64,000 bases of DNA from Leisingera daeponensis DSM 23529 (GTDB lineage Bacteria; Pseudomonadota; Alphaproteobacteria; Rhodobacterales; Rhodobacteraceae). Location of the stretch: contig NZ_KI421500.1 in NCBI RefSeq assembly GCF_000473145.1, forward strand, positions 744,225-808,224, written 5' to 3'. The translations under genes were made by a program, and so were the position numbers. This document shows, piece by piece, positions 33,293-42,369 of this stretch. Position 1 is the stretch's first letter. Each line of letters begins with the position of its first letter. The notes beneath the pieces were generated by a model, which had not been told where the DNA came from, did not search any database, and saw only the letters and a list, made by a program, of their open reading frames with translations.

Positions 33293-34417
33293 GTGGCTAA
33301 TCTCTTTTTCTTTGGTACGTTGCGCCATCTTCCTTTGCTTGAACGGGTTCTGGGCCGCGGCGGCGCTGCGCTCAACGCGCAGGCAGCGGACCTGCCCGGG
33401 CATGGGGTCTACCAAGTCGCGGGGCAGCCGTTTCCGGCGATCGAGGAACGGGCGGATGCGACCGCCGCCGGCATTCTGGTTCAGGGCCTTTCATCCACCG
33501 ATCTGGATGCGCTCAACTTCTACGAGGGCGGCTTTGGCTACGCGCTGAAACCGGTCACCGTTCATCTGGAGGACGGCAGCACCGCTCCGGCTGAGGTCTA
33601 TTTCCCCGAACCCGGCCTGTGGCAGACGGCGGAGCCTTGGGACCTTGCCGCCTGGGTGGAGGAGTGGGGGGCGCTGTCCTTGCGCGCCGCCGAAGAGGTG
33701 ATGGCCTACCATGGCCGCATGAGCGCAGAGGAGGTGGCCCGCTGCTTCCCCTCGGTGCGGCGCCGCGCGGCGGCCTGGCTGGCCGCGCAGGCCCGCCCCG
33801 GCGGCCCGGACCGGGATCTCTCCAAAGACGTGATCGTCCACAGCCACACCCGCGCCTGGCTGAATTTCTTCGCGATGGAGGAGATGGAACTTCAATTCCG
33901 CCGCTATGACGGCAGCATGAGCCCGGTGATGCACCGCTCTGCTGCGATGGCGGGCCATGCGGCGGTGGTTCTGCCCTATGACCCGGTCCGCGATCAGGTG
34001 CTGCTGGTGGAGCAATTCCGCGCACCCCCTTTCATCATGGGCGAAGCCCGCCCCTGGATGTGGGAGCCGGTGGCGGGTGTGATCGACCCGGGCGAAACAC
34101 CCGAGGAGACTGCAATCCGCGAAGCGCAGGAGGAGGCAGGCGTCACTGTTGAGCGGCTGGAGCCTGTGGCGCAGGTCTATCCCTCAAGCGGCGCGCTGGC
34201 GGAGTTTATTCACGTTTTCATCGGCATAGCGGACCTTTCTGATCTCAATGGCGGCGGCGGCGTTGCAGGCGAGGGGGAGGACATCCGCAGCAAGATCCTC
34301 AGCTATGACGAGCTGATGCTGGGGGTGGATGACCAGATCTATCAGGACATGCCGCTGGTGACCGCGGCGCTGTGGCTGTCACGCCACCGTGACAGGCTGC
34401 GGAACGCGCGCTCCTGA
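33293..34417 (+). CDS. trgB: TrgB-type Nudix hydrolase with N-terminal AIG2/GGCT-like domain
   Basis: 374 residues from GTG 33293. Residues ~1-165 form a gamma-glutamylcyclotransferase/AIG2-like domain (LFFFGTLRHLPLLERVLGRG, then ALNFYEGGFGYALKPVTVHL). From ~205 comes a Nudix domain with the box GVIDPGETPEETAIREAQEE continuing AGV (262-284), preceded by VLLVEQFRAPPF, as in ADP-ribose pyrophosphatases (NudF type). The fusion matches TrgB of the Rhodobacter tellurite locus. Likely cleaves ADP-ribose-like nucleotides; the role of the N-terminal domain is unclear. Confidence 0.9.
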   Translation: MANLFFFGTLRHLPLLERVLGRGGAALNAQAADLPGHGVYQVAGQPFPAIEERADATAAGILVQGLSSTDLDALNFYEGGFGYALKPVTVHLEDGSTAPAEVYFPEPGLWQTAEPWDLAAWVEEWGALSLRAAEEVMAYHGRMSAEEVARCFPSVRRRAAAWLAAQARPGGPDRDLSKDVIVHSHTRAWLNFFAMEEMELQFRRYDGSMSPVMHRSAAMAGHAAVVLPYDPVRDQVLLVEQFRAPPFIMGEARPWMWEPVAGVIDPGETPEETAIREAQEEAGVTVERLEPVAQVYPSSGALAEFIHVFIGIADLSDLNGGGGVAGEGEDIRSKILSYDELMLGVDDQIYQDMPLVTAALWLSRHRDRLRNARS

Positions 34418-34485
34418 GCCGCTTCGCGCCTTGTGAACGCCGGGGCGCTTGGTTACATCTTGGGGAACAGATCGAAAGGGATACC

Positions 34486-35520
34486 ATGCGCATTGCACGT
34501 GATCTGGCTGATGCCATCGGCCACACACCTCTTATCCGCCTGAACCGCGTCAGCGAAGAGACCGGCTGCGAGATCCTGGGCAAAGCGGAATTCATGAATC
34601 CGGGCCAGTCGGTCAAGGACCGCGCGGCGCTCTATATCATCAAGGATGCAGTGGCCCGCGGCGAGCTGAAGCCGGGCGGCACCATTGTCGAGGGCACCGC
34701 CGGCAACACCGGCATCGGCCTGGCGCTGGTCGGTGCGTCGATGGGTTTCAAGACGGTGATCGTGATCCCGGAAACCCAGTCTGAAGAGAAGAAAGACATG
34801 CTGCGCCTGGCTGGCGCTCAGCTGGTCCAGGTGCCTGCAGCGCCTTACAAAAACCCCAACAACTATGTGCGCTATTCCCAGCGCCTGGCAGAAAAACTGG
34901 CCCAGACAGAGCCGAACGGCGCGATCTGGGCCAACCAGTTCGACAATGTGGCGAACCGCCAGGCCCATGTGGAAACCACCGGCCCGGAAATCTGGGAGCA
35001 GACCGGCGGCAAGGTCGACGGCTTTGTCTGCGCTGTCGGCTCCGGCGGCACTCTGGCGGGCGTGGCCGAAGCCCTGCAGCCCAAGGGCGTGAAGGTCGGC
35101 CTGGCCGATCCGATGGGCGCGGCGCTTTATTCCTATTACACCACCGGCGAGCTGGCGTCCGAGGGCAGCTCGATCACCGAGGGCATCGGCCAGGGCCGGA
35201 TCACCAAGAACCTGGAAGGCTTCACGCCGGATTACAGCTACCAGGTGCCGGACAGCGAGGCGCTGCCGTATGTCTTCGACCTGCTGCATGAGGAAGGCCT
35301 GGTGCTGGGCGGCTCCTCCGGCATCAACATCGCAGGCGCTGTGCGAATGGCCAAGGACATGGGCCCGGGCAAGACCATCGTCACCGTTCTGTGCGACTAT
35401 GGCACCCGCTACCAGTCCAAACTTTTCAACCCGGATTTCCTGCGGGAGAAAGACCTGCCGGTGCCGGAGTGGATGACCCATACGCCCGCCTCCATTCCCG
35501 GCGTTTTTGAGGACGTATGA
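34486..35520 (+). CDS. cysK: cysteine synthase A
   Basis: 344 residues. PLP-dependent O-acetylserine sulfhydrylase making cysteine from sulfide. The PLP lysine is Lys44 in MNPGQSVKDRAALYI. The substrate loop reads EGTAGNTGIGLAL (69-81), with Ala where most CysK have Ser (TSGNTG). The phosphate loop is GSGGTLAG, and LCDYGTRYQSKLFN is at the end. It is longer than the ~310 residues of E. coli CysK by a C-terminal extension (DLPVPEWMTHTPASIPGVFE). In the Rhodobacter locus cysK contributes to tellurite resistance. The stop overlaps the next gene by 4 bp. Confidence 0.94.
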   Translation: MRIARDLADAIGHTPLIRLNRVSEETGCEILGKAEFMNPGQSVKDRAALYIIKDAVARGELKPGGTIVEGTAGNTGIGLALVGASMGFKTVIVIPETQSEEKKDMLRLAGAQLVQVPAAPYKNPNNYVRYSQRLAEKLAQTEPNGAIWANQFDNVANRQAHVETTGPEIWEQTGGKVDGFVCAVGSGGTLAGVAEALQPKGVKVGLADPMGAALYSYYTTGELASEGSSITEGIGQGRITKNLEGFTPDYSYQVPDSEALPYVFDLLHEEGLVLGGSSGINIAGAVRMAKDMGPGKTIVTVLCDYGTRYQSKLFNPDFLREKDLPVPEWMTHTPASIPGVFEDV

Positions 35521-37979
35521 CAGCTTTCATAACCGCTTTGCGGACTGTTTTGCTGGGGCTGGCCTTCGCGGCCGGCCTCGCTATGCCTGGCCTGGCGCAG
35601 CTGAACGCTGAATCCCGGGCTGTGTATCAGGAGTGGCTGAAGACCGCCAACCGCGCGGAGGAGGTCATTGACGCCAGGCGGGCCTCAAGCGCCGCGCTGG
35701 AAACACTGCGCAAGCAGCTGGCAGGCTACCGTCAGAACTTCCTGGACGCGCGCACCGAAAACGGCGACCGCCTCGAGACGCTGGAGGGCCAGCTTGCCGC
35801 CCTGGGCGAGCCGCCTGCCGAAGGCGAGAGCGAGCCGGAGGACATTGCCCGGCTGCGCAGCTCGCTGGAGCAGCAGCTGAAAGACCTGAAGGTCCCGCGC
35901 ATCGTGGCGGAAGAGGCCTTCAGCCGCGCCAACGGCCTGATTTCCGAAATCGACACGATCATCCGCGAGCGCCGCACCCGCAAGCTGCTGGAGCGCGGCC
36001 CGTCGCCGCTGAACCCCGAGAACTGGCCGGGCGCGTGGCGCTCCCTGTCGCGGTCTGCCGGCTCCCTCTTGCATGAAACGGCCACCCGTATCGGCAGCGC
36101 CACCACCGCCGAGCGGATTCAGAACAGCCTGCCTGCCTTGCTTCTGCTGCTGGTGATTTCAGCGCTGCTGCTGCTGCGCGGCCGGCACTGGGCCCATGCG
36201 GCGGGCGATTACCTGCGCCAGTTTGGCAGCAGCGGCCGCGGGGTCTGGGGCTTTGTGGTCTCGCTGCTTGAGGTGATCGTGCCATTCGTCGGCATCCTCC
36301 TGCTGGTGGCGGCCATTGATCTGTCCGGCATTCTCGGGTTCCGCGGCGCGGTGCTTCTGGATCACATCCCCGGCTGGGCGCTGCTGATCCTGTCCTTCCA
36401 CTGGCTGGGCAATCAGCTTTTCTCCGGCCGGATCGAAAACGACCTGGTGCCGGTGCAGGAGGGGCGCCTGAACGAAACCCGGCTGATGGTCGATATCCTG
36501 GCGGTGATCCTGGTTCTGCAGGATGCGCTGAGCCTGATGGAAAACATCGACAACATCCCGGCAGAAGCCCATGCGGTCGCCAGCTTCCCGCTGATCATGG
36601 GCGCAGCACTGGTTCTGCTGCGGCTGCACCGGATCGGCGCCAAGCGCCGCCAGCAGCAAAGCGAGGACGACACCGACGAGGACGGCGCGATTGCTGCCGG
36701 TGCCAACCGGGTCATGACGCTGGTGCGCCGCGCCACCTACCTTCTGGGGTTCGCGTCGCCGGTCCTGGCTGCCTTCGGCTATGTCAACGCGGCAGAGGCG
36801 CTGATATACCCGGCGGTTTCCACCCTGGCGCTGCTGGCCGCCCTGCTGGTGCTGCAACGCTTCCTGGGCGACGTCTACGGCTGGCTGTCCGGCAAGGGTT
36901 CCGAGGCGCGGGATTCGCTGTTTGCCGTGCTGATCGGTTTTCTGCTGGTCACACTGGCGCTGCCGCTGCTGGCGCTGATCTGGGGCGCACGGGTCGCTGA
37001 CCTGACAGAGCTGTGGTCGCGGTTCCTTGAGGGCTTTCAGATCGGCGGCACCCGGATTTCGCCCACCGCCTTTCTGACGTTCGCCATCGTTTTCGCCATC
37101 GGTTACGCCCTGACCCGGCTGGTGCAGGGGTCTTTGCGCAACTCGCTTCTGCCCAAGACCAAGATCGACCCGGGCGGCCAGAATGCGATCACCTCCGGGC
37201 TTGGCTATGTCGGCATCTTCCTGGCTGCGGTGGTGGCGATCTCCATGGCGGGCCTCGACCTGTCCTCGCTCGCCATCGTCGCTGGTGCGCTGTCTGTGGG
37301 TATCGGCTTCGGCTTGCAGACCATCGTGTCGAACTTCGTCTCCGGCATCATCCTGCTGATCGAACGGCCCGTCTCCAAGGGCGACTGGATCGAGGTCGGC
37401 GGGCTGATGGGCTATGTCCGCGATATCTCGGTGCGCTCCACCCGGATCGAGACCTTCGACCGCACCGACGTGATCGTGCCGAACTCGGACCTGATTTCGG
37501 GCACCGTCACCAACTACACCCGCGGCAACACCGTGGGCCGGGTGATCGTGCCGGTGGGCGTCGCCTATGGCACCGACCCGCGCAAGGTGGAGGCGATCCT
37601 GAGCGATATTGCCAAGGGCCATCCGATGGTGCTGCTGAACCCGGCGCCCACGGTGGTGTTCCAGGGGTTCGGCGCCGATTCCCTCAATTTCGAAATCCGC
37701 GCCATCCTGCGCGACGTGAATTGGGTTCTCTCGGTGAAGTCCGACTTGAACTATGAAATCGCCAGGCGCTTCCAGGAAGAAGGGGTCGAAATCCCCTTCG
37801 TGCAGCGCGACATCTGGATCCGCAATCCTGAAGCGCTGGCGCAGGCCCAGTCCCAGGCTGCAAGCCCTGCCGAAGCGCCCGCATCCGCCACCGCGGCCGC
37901 ACCGCCAAAGCCGGATCTGGACGATCTGCAGCACGATTCCGACAACGATGCTGAAGGAGAGTCAGATGCCGACAAGTGA
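35517..37979 (+). CDS. large MscS-family mechanosensitive channel with DUF3772 domain
   Basis: 820 residues. A signal peptide (LLGLAFAAGLAMPGLAQ) is followed by a periplasmic helical DUF3772 region (~25-160, coiled coil RLETLEGQLAALGEPPAEGE). About ten or eleven membrane helices follow, the last being the MscS pore helix (SSLAIVAGALSVGIGFGLQT) with the beta domain SGIILLIERPVSKGDWIEVG. A cytosolic MscS C-domain comes next, then a low-complexity Ala/Pro/acidic tail. MscK/YbiO-like proteins of this size release solutes on hypo-osmotic shock. Its ATG overlaps the cysK stop and its end overlaps the next gene by 14 bp. Confidence 0.93.
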   Translation: MTAFITALRTVLLGLAFAAGLAMPGLAQLNAESRAVYQEWLKTANRAEEVIDARRASSAALETLRKQLAGYRQNFLDARTENGDRLETLEGQLAALGEPPAEGESEPEDIARLRSSLEQQLKDLKVPRIVAEEAFSRANGLISEIDTIIRERRTRKLLERGPSPLNPENWPGAWRSLSRSAGSLLHETATRIGSATTAERIQNSLPALLLLLVISALLLLRGRHWAHAAGDYLRQFGSSGRGVWGFVVSLLEVIVPFVGILLLVAAIDLSGILGFRGAVLLDHIPGWALLILSFHWLGNQLFSGRIENDLVPVQEGRLNETRLMVDILAVILVLQDALSLMENIDNIPAEAHAVASFPLIMGAALVLLRLHRIGAKRRQQQSEDDTDEDGAIAAGANRVMTLVRRATYLLGFASPVLAAFGYVNAAEALIYPAVSTLALLAALLVLQRFLGDVYGWLSGKGSEARDSLFAVLIGFLLVTLALPLLALIWGARVADLTELWSRFLEGFQIGGTRISPTAFLTFAIVFAIGYALTRLVQGSLRNSLLPKTKIDPGGQNAITSGLGYVGIFLAAVVAISMAGLDLSSLAIVAGALSVGIGFGLQTIVSNFVSGIILLIERPVSKGDWIEVGGLMGYVRDISVRSTRIETFDRTDVIVPNSDLISGTVTNYTRGNTVGRVIVPVGVAYGTDPRKVEAILSDIAKGHPMVLLNPAPTVVFQGFGADSLNFEIRAILRDVNWVLSVKSDLNYEIARRFQEEGVEIPFVQRDIWIRNPEALAQAQSQAASPAEAPASATAAAPPKPDLDDLQHDSDNDAEGESDADK

Positions 37980-38691
37980 GCTTTTGCACCGCAAGGACGC
38001 CTATGCCCGGATGGCCGAGGCCGAGGTTCTGGCGCAAACGGATCAGGGCGGAATCATCCTCGACCGCACATTGTTTTACGCCACCGGCGGCGGCCAGCCC
38101 GGCGACAGCGGCAAGCTGCTGTGGGCGGAGGGGCAATGCAGCATCGCCACCACCACCAAGGGCGAGGACGGCGCCGTCGTGCTGGTGCCGGCGGAGGGCT
38201 CGGCCCTGCCTCCCGTTGGTGCCACGGTGACCCAGGTGCTCGACTGGGACCGCCGCTACGGCCATATGCGGGTGCATACCGCGCTGCATCTGCTGTCAGT
38301 GGTGGTCCCCTTGGAAGTCACCGGCGGTTCGATCAGCGACGGCAAGGGGCGGCTCGACTTCAACATGCCCGAGGCACCGGAGGACAAGCAGGCGCTGCAG
38401 GATCAGCTGCAGGCGCTTATCGACCGCGATCTGGAGGTGACTGAGGACTGGATCACCGACGCTGAACTGGACGCCAATCCGCAGCTTGTGAAGACCATGT
38501 CGGTCGCGCCGCCGCGCGGGGCAGGGCAGGTGCGTCTGGTGCGGATCGGTACCGAGGAAGAGCAGATCGACCTCCAGCCCTGCGGCGGCACCCACGTCAG
38601 GCGCACCGGCGAGATCGGAAAAATCCGCTTGGGCAAGGTAGAGAAAAAAGGCAAGCAGAACCGCCGCGTCTACTTGCATCTGGAGGCCTGA
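37966..38691 (+). CDS. alanyl-tRNA editing protein (AlaX-like)
   Basis: 241 residues from ATG 37966, behind GAAGGAGA inside the end of the MscS gene. It matches the editing domain of alanyl-tRNA synthetase: LFYATGGGQPGDSG, metal-binding HTALHLL (HxxxH), and CGGTHVRRTGEIG (Cys and His completing the zinc site). Stand-alone AlaX proteins hydrolyse mischarged Ser- or Gly-tRNA(Ala). The N-terminus with the GGGQPGDSG loop indicates the AlaX-M type. A tRNA-Ser gene follows downstream by 80 bp. Confidence 0.92.
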   Translation: MPTSELLHRKDAYARMAEAEVLAQTDQGGIILDRTLFYATGGGQPGDSGKLLWAEGQCSIATTTKGEDGAVVLVPAEGSALPPVGATVTQVLDWDRRYGHMRVHTALHLLSVVVPLEVTGGSISDGKGRLDFNMPEAPEDKQALQDQLQALIDRDLEVTEDWITDAELDANPQLVKTMSVAPPRGAGQVRLVRIGTEEEQIDLQPCGGTHVRRTGEIGKIRLGKVEKKGKQNRRVYLHLEA

Positions 38692-38771
38692 AAAAGATTG
38701 GGGGGAAGGCGCATTTTTTGCCATTTCGGCTCTTGCAATTCCCCTGCCAATCCTTCAAAAGCCCCCTCAAC

Positions 38772-38861
38772 GGAGAGGTGGCCGAGTGGTCGAAGGCGCA
38801 CGCCTGGAAAGTGTGTAGGCGGGAAACCGTCTCCAGGGTTCGAATCCCTGTCTCTCCGCCA
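38772..38861 (+). tRNA. tRNA-Ser (GGA)
   Basis: 90 nt class II tRNA with CCA encoded (GGAGAGG acceptor with TCTCTCC, discriminator G). D-arm GTGGCCGAGTGGTCGAAGGC, anticodon stem CACGC/GTGTG with loop CTGGAAA and anticodon GGA at 38806-38808. The long variable arm GGCGGGAAACCGTC is typical of serine tRNA, and the T-arm is CAGGGTTCGAATCCCTG. Reads UCC and UCU codons. Confidence 0.97.
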
Positions 38862-38963
38862 TAACCCCAGCAGAATGGTACGTTTACGCCGCCGCAAGTG
38901 ATGCCAGCGCAACTTCTGTGCGCCGGTTGCTGCGGTCTGTTCGAACCGGGTCCGGCGGCCGGA

Positions 38964-39161
38964 TCAGTTGGGCCGGACCGCCACCAGAACGACACCCAGT
39001 TCCTGTTCCAGCTTCTGCAGCTTCTTTAGCTGGTCTTCCGGCAGCGCAGCGGTATCCGCCTCGACCTCGGCCAGCGCAACGACAGGGCTGCCGATATCCT
39101 TTTCAAGATCCTGGATCGCGTGGAGCTTCTCCGCTTCGAGCGTCGCGAGGGGGTAGAGCAT
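38964..39161 (-). CDS. small protein of unknown function
   Basis: 65 residues: MLYPLATLEAEKLHAIQDLE, with a central acidic stretch and a predicted coiled coil (LPEDQLKKLQKLEQELGVVL). The composition is coding-like and the start has GGAGATCACA upstream on the minus strand. No membrane segment. No family recognised. It stands alone between tRNA-Ser and a long non-coding region. Confidence 0.7.
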   Translation of the reverse strand: MLYPLATLEAEKLHAIQDLEKDIGSPVVALAEVEADTAALPEDQLKKLQKLEQELGVVLVAVRPN

Positions 39162-39968
39162 TGTGATCTCCTGTCTGTTGATGGGAGGGAGTATAGCCTG
39201 TTTTTACGCGCGAGGGGCTTTTGATTGCAGGCCGCTCCCGGCGCGGGCACCCGGCTGGCTGGCCGTCAAATGCCCCGGGGTTGAGTAAAGTCTTCAGCGT
39301 TATCTGCTTTCGGGTCAGGCGGCGCTGACCTTCCGGATAGGCGCTTTGATTCGAAAGGCCAGGCGGGCCGAACCGGCCTGTTGTGGAAACAAAATCGGCC
39401 GTTATTGGGGATTTAAACCAAATCCCGCGCTAATCCCCGCAGGGTGCAGGGCGGCCACGGCGGGGTCGGGCTACATCCAGCGCCTTGGCTGGAGTTTCGA
39501 AAGGGGAAACAAATACCGCTCAACGCCGGGTGCCGCATCCGGAACATTGCCTATATCGGCAGGTCCTGGCGCCCCTTGCACGCAGAAGTGGAAACAATGC
39601 AGGCGGAGACCGTGCTGCTGCCGGTCAGCCGCCGCGCTCCATGCGAGGAATTTTAGGTAATTTTTCGGCTTTGAGGGCCGGGGTTCCCAAAGTATGCATG
39701 GATTAGCCCATTGGGGGGCGAGTTCTGCGAGCTGCTGGACCGTGGCGGACGGCTGACTATTGAAGCAAGTCCCGGTGCCGTTTTTCAGGGCACACCACTG
39801 ATCAGAAGGCTGATGCTATCCGCTTGCGCGCTGTTCGGGCGCGCAAACCGGCGCGTGCGCGCGCTGGCTCGCTGCCCGCGTGGGCTGGTGGTTTGACTGC
39901 GGCAGTCCGCATGGCTGTCCGGCGGGCCCGGCAGTTGGGGTTTTCGCCTGACCGGTGAGGAGAGGGTA
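39162..39968. other. 807-bp region without a supported gene
   Basis: Open frames here are short, Arg/Cys/Pro-rich and lack ribosome binding sites. Base composition is less GC-rich than the flanks, with stretches such as TTTTTCGGCTTTGAGG and GGGGATTTAAACC. A hairpin GGTCAG-GCGGCG-CTGACC lies at 39313-39330, resembling the stem at 42491-42509. The right part (about 39780-39968) should carry the promoter of the RTX-Hint gene, which has GAGGAGAGGG before its ATG. Confidence 0.5.
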
Positions 39969-41597
39969 ATGACAGTGATCGACGAGCAGCCGAACCCGGC
40001 CCGGGACGGGATCGTAGAGGGCACCACGGGCGATGACCTGATCGACGCGGCCTACACCGGCGATCCGGACGGCGACAGGGTCGACAACGCCGACGCCATC
40101 GGCCCGGCAGCCGGGCCGGAGGATGACGTTATCCTTGGCGGCGCCGGGAACGACAGTATCTATGCCGGTGCAGGCGATGACACCGCCGAAGGCGGCAGCG
40201 GGGACGACCTGATCCTCGGCGATGGCGTGTCGGGCGCGGCCACAGCGGTCACTATCACGATCGGCGGCACCACTGCGGGCATCACAAACCAGCTGTTCGC
40301 CTACACCATCGACCCGCATACAGGTGAGATCAGCAACGTGGTGGTGCTGAGCGAAAACGCCAACGGCAGCGTTGGCAGCAGCTTCACCTATGATGCGCCC
40401 GAAGGCGCCATTGTCGGGGTCGGCATCTCCAACGACAAGGGAACGTATTACTCCTCCGGTTACGGCAGCAACACGGACCTGAATTCCGACGGGCTGATCC
40501 ACACCCAGGGCTTCGGGCAGAACCCCGATGGCTCCGTGCAGATCGGTTTCGAGGATCTGCCCGGCCTCGGCGATCAGGATTTCACGGACATCACGCTGAC
40601 TGTCGATCTGGGCACCTCGGGCACCGCCTTCGACAACGCGCATTATGACTACGCTTCCGCCCCGCAGGACCCGGTTGTGCCGGGCGACGACAGCCTGAGC
40701 GGCGGCGAGGGCGACGACACCATCCTGGGCGGCGGCGGCGATGACACGATCGAGGGCGGCCACGGGGCGGACATTCTGTCCGGCGGGGACGGCCGCGACA
40801 CCTTCCTCGGCGGCACAGCCGGCGACGTGGTGGACGGCGGTTCGGGCGGCGACGATTTCGATACCCTGGACCTGAGGGGCTCTGGCCGGTTTGAGCTGAC
40901 CGGGGTGACCCAGGATGCGGATGGCAACAGCGTCTCGGGCACCGTGAACTTCCTCGATGGCGACGGCGCGGTGACCGGCTCCATGACCTTTGGCGAGATC
41001 GAGCAGATCATTCCCTGCTTCACGCCGGGCACTCTGATTGCCACTCCGCTGGGCGAACGCCGGGTCGAGGACCTGCAAGCGGGCGACCGGGTGATCACCC
41101 GCGACAACGGCATTCAGGCGATCCGCTGGATTGGCGCACGCACGCTGGAAGGCTGCGATCTGGCCCGTGCCTCGCATCTGCAGCCGGTGCGGATCTGCCA
41201 GGGCGCCATGGGTAAAGGCCTGCCGGAACGCGACATGATGGTCAGCCCCAACCACCGGGTGCTGGTCGCCAATGACAAGACGGCGCTGTATTTCGAGGAC
41301 CGCGAAGTTCTGGTGGCGGCCAAGCATCTGACCGGCCTGGCGGGTGTCGACCGGATGGAGGTGTCCAGGGTCACCTATATCCACTTCATGTTCGATCAGC
41401 ATGAAGTGGTGCTGTCCAATGGGGCCTGGACCGAAAGCTTCCAGCCTGGCGACCAGTCCCTGCGCGGTCTGGACAATGCCCAGCGCAACGAGTTGTTTGA
41501 GCTGTTTCCGGAGCTGAAATCGGAACAGGGCCGCACCGCCTATACATCGGCGCGCCGGTCCTTGCGCAAACACGAGGCGCATCTGCTTGTGCACTGA
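39969..41597 (+). CDS. RTX-repeat protein with C-terminal Hint domain
   Basis: 542 residues without a classical signal peptide. Calcium-binding nonapeptide repeats occur twice: GGAGNDSIYAGAGDDTAEGG near residues 56-78, and GGEGDDTILGGGGDDTIEGG with GADILSGGDGRDTF near 239-282. Between them is a beta-rich module (~85-225). From Cys350 (CFTPGTLIATPLGERRVEDL) runs a Hedgehog/intein (Hint_2) domain, with VSPNHRVLVANDKTALYFED as the second block and WTESFQPGDQSL near the end. RTX proteins are usually exported by type I secretion; Hint domains can self-cleave at the Cys. No secretion genes are nearby. Such Hint proteins are common in Rhodobacteraceae but their role is unknown. Confidence 0.9.
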   Translation: MTVIDEQPNPARDGIVEGTTGDDLIDAAYTGDPDGDRVDNADAIGPAAGPEDDVILGGAGNDSIYAGAGDDTAEGGSGDDLILGDGVSGAATAVTITIGGTTAGITNQLFAYTIDPHTGEISNVVVLSENANGSVGSSFTYDAPEGAIVGVGISNDKGTYYSSGYGSNTDLNSDGLIHTQGFGQNPDGSVQIGFEDLPGLGDQDFTDITLTVDLGTSGTAFDNAHYDYASAPQDPVVPGDDSLSGGEGDDTILGGGGDDTIEGGHGADILSGGDGRDTFLGGTAGDVVDGGSGGDDFDTLDLRGSGRFELTGVTQDADGNSVSGTVNFLDGDGAVTGSMTFGEIEQIIPCFTPGTLIATPLGERRVEDLQAGDRVITRDNGIQAIRWIGARTLEGCDLARASHLQPVRICQGAMGKGLPERDMMVSPNHRVLVANDKTALYFEDREVLVAAKHLTGLAGVDRMEVSRVTYIHFMFDQHEVVLSNGAWTESFQPGDQSLRGLDNAQRNELFELFPELKSEQGRTAYTSARRSLRKHEAHLLVH

Positions 41598-41693
41598 CAG
41601 GTGCAGCTGCCGTTTTGGGGGAAACGGTGGACAAGAGCGAGGCGCAGGAAGGCAGGGCCTTGTGCCCTGTCTTCTCTGCTTTTGCGGGGTGTT

Positions 41694-42278
41694 TCAGCGG
41701 TGGCGGCGGCGCCAGGCGGCCCAGTCTTCGGGCGTGTCCAGATCGGTCAGCGCGTGGCGGCCGGGCAGGGGCACAGTCTGGACTTTTTCAGACTTCAGGA
41801 TGCTGCGCGCGCCCTGATCGCCGCTGAGGGCCTGCAAGGCATCAAAACAGCGGCGCGGGAACAGCACCGGATGGCCCGGGGTTCCGTCCTCGGCGGTGGC
41901 GCGCAGGATGGGGCCGCTGCCGCCGCCGAACAGTGCCGCCAGATGCAGCATGTCTTGGGTTTCAACCTCCGGCATGTCGGCAGGCAGGATCATCACGCCT
42001 GCGCAGCCTTCGGGCAGTGCGGCCACGCCGCGGCGGATCGAGTCGGCCATGCCTTCGGCCGCGTCCGCGACCGCAACGGGCGCCGACGTGCCGATGGCGG
42101 CGGCGCGGGGATGGGTGAGGCCGGGCAGGGTCACATAGACCGGCAGTCCGGTCAGCGCGGCGCGGCGGCACATCAGCGACAGGAGGGGCTGGCCGTCCAC
42201 CGTCTCCATCAGCTTGTCGCGGCCCTGCATCCGGGCGGAGGCGCCTGCAGCAAGCAGGAGGATGGCGATGGCGGTCAT
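41694..42278 (-). CDS. MocA/MobA-like nucleotidyltransferase
   Basis: 194 residues: AIAILLLAAGASARMQGRDK is the NTP-binding LxAGxSxRMGxxK motif of molybdenum-cofactor nucleotidyltransferases, followed by GMADSIRRGVAALPE, VMILPADMPEVETQDMLHL (metal-binding Asp) and GTPGHPVLFPRRCFDAL. The GHPV motif is typical of MocA, which attaches CMP to molybdopterin; MobA (GMP) is the alternative. No xanthine-oxidase-type operon is adjacent. The final DLDTPEDWAAWRR is also characteristic. Confidence 0.87.
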   Translation of the reverse strand: MTAIAILLLAAGASARMQGRDKLMETVDGQPLLSLMCRRAALTGLPVYVTLPGLTHPRAAAIGTSAPVAVADAAEGMADSIRRGVAALPEGCAGVMILPADMPEVETQDMLHLAALFGGGSGPILRATAEDGTPGHPVLFPRRCFDALQALSGDQGARSILKSEKVQTVPLPGRHALTDLDTPEDWAAWRRRHR

Positions 42279-42320
42279 GAAATCCCGGTCCTTCGGTCTG
42301 GGGGCGAGGCCGGATGCCTC

Positions 42321-42350
42321 CGGCGGGGATATTTTTAGCCAGAAGAAGAG
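42321..42350 (+). repeat. dispersed GGGATATTT-GCCAGAAGAA motif, copy 2
   Basis: CGGCGGGGATATTTTTAGCC (42321-42340) continues AGAAGAAGAG. It shares GGGATATTT, GCCAGA and GAA with 24721-24746 (same strand) and 60894-60921 (inverted). It lies just upstream of the inverted-repeat cluster, outside any gene. Confidence 0.65.
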
Positions 42351-42369
42351 GCGGATCCAGAGGAAGACG

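Noticed and set aside
38772..38861. tRNA-Ser as an integration site for a genomic island.
   Set aside because: No integrase or direct repeat of the tRNA 3' end is visible downstream. The following 800 bp are simply gene-poor.
39346..39660. Open frames in the 39.2-39.9 kb gap as a possible small gene.
   Set aside because: Arg/Cys/Pro-rich composition, no ribosome binding site and competing frames of equal length. No family resemblance.
40990..41597. Intein inside a host enzyme.
   Set aside because: The Hint domain is at the C-terminus and is not followed by a host-protein extein or a homing endonuclease, so it is a Hint-type processing domain rather than a splicing intein.
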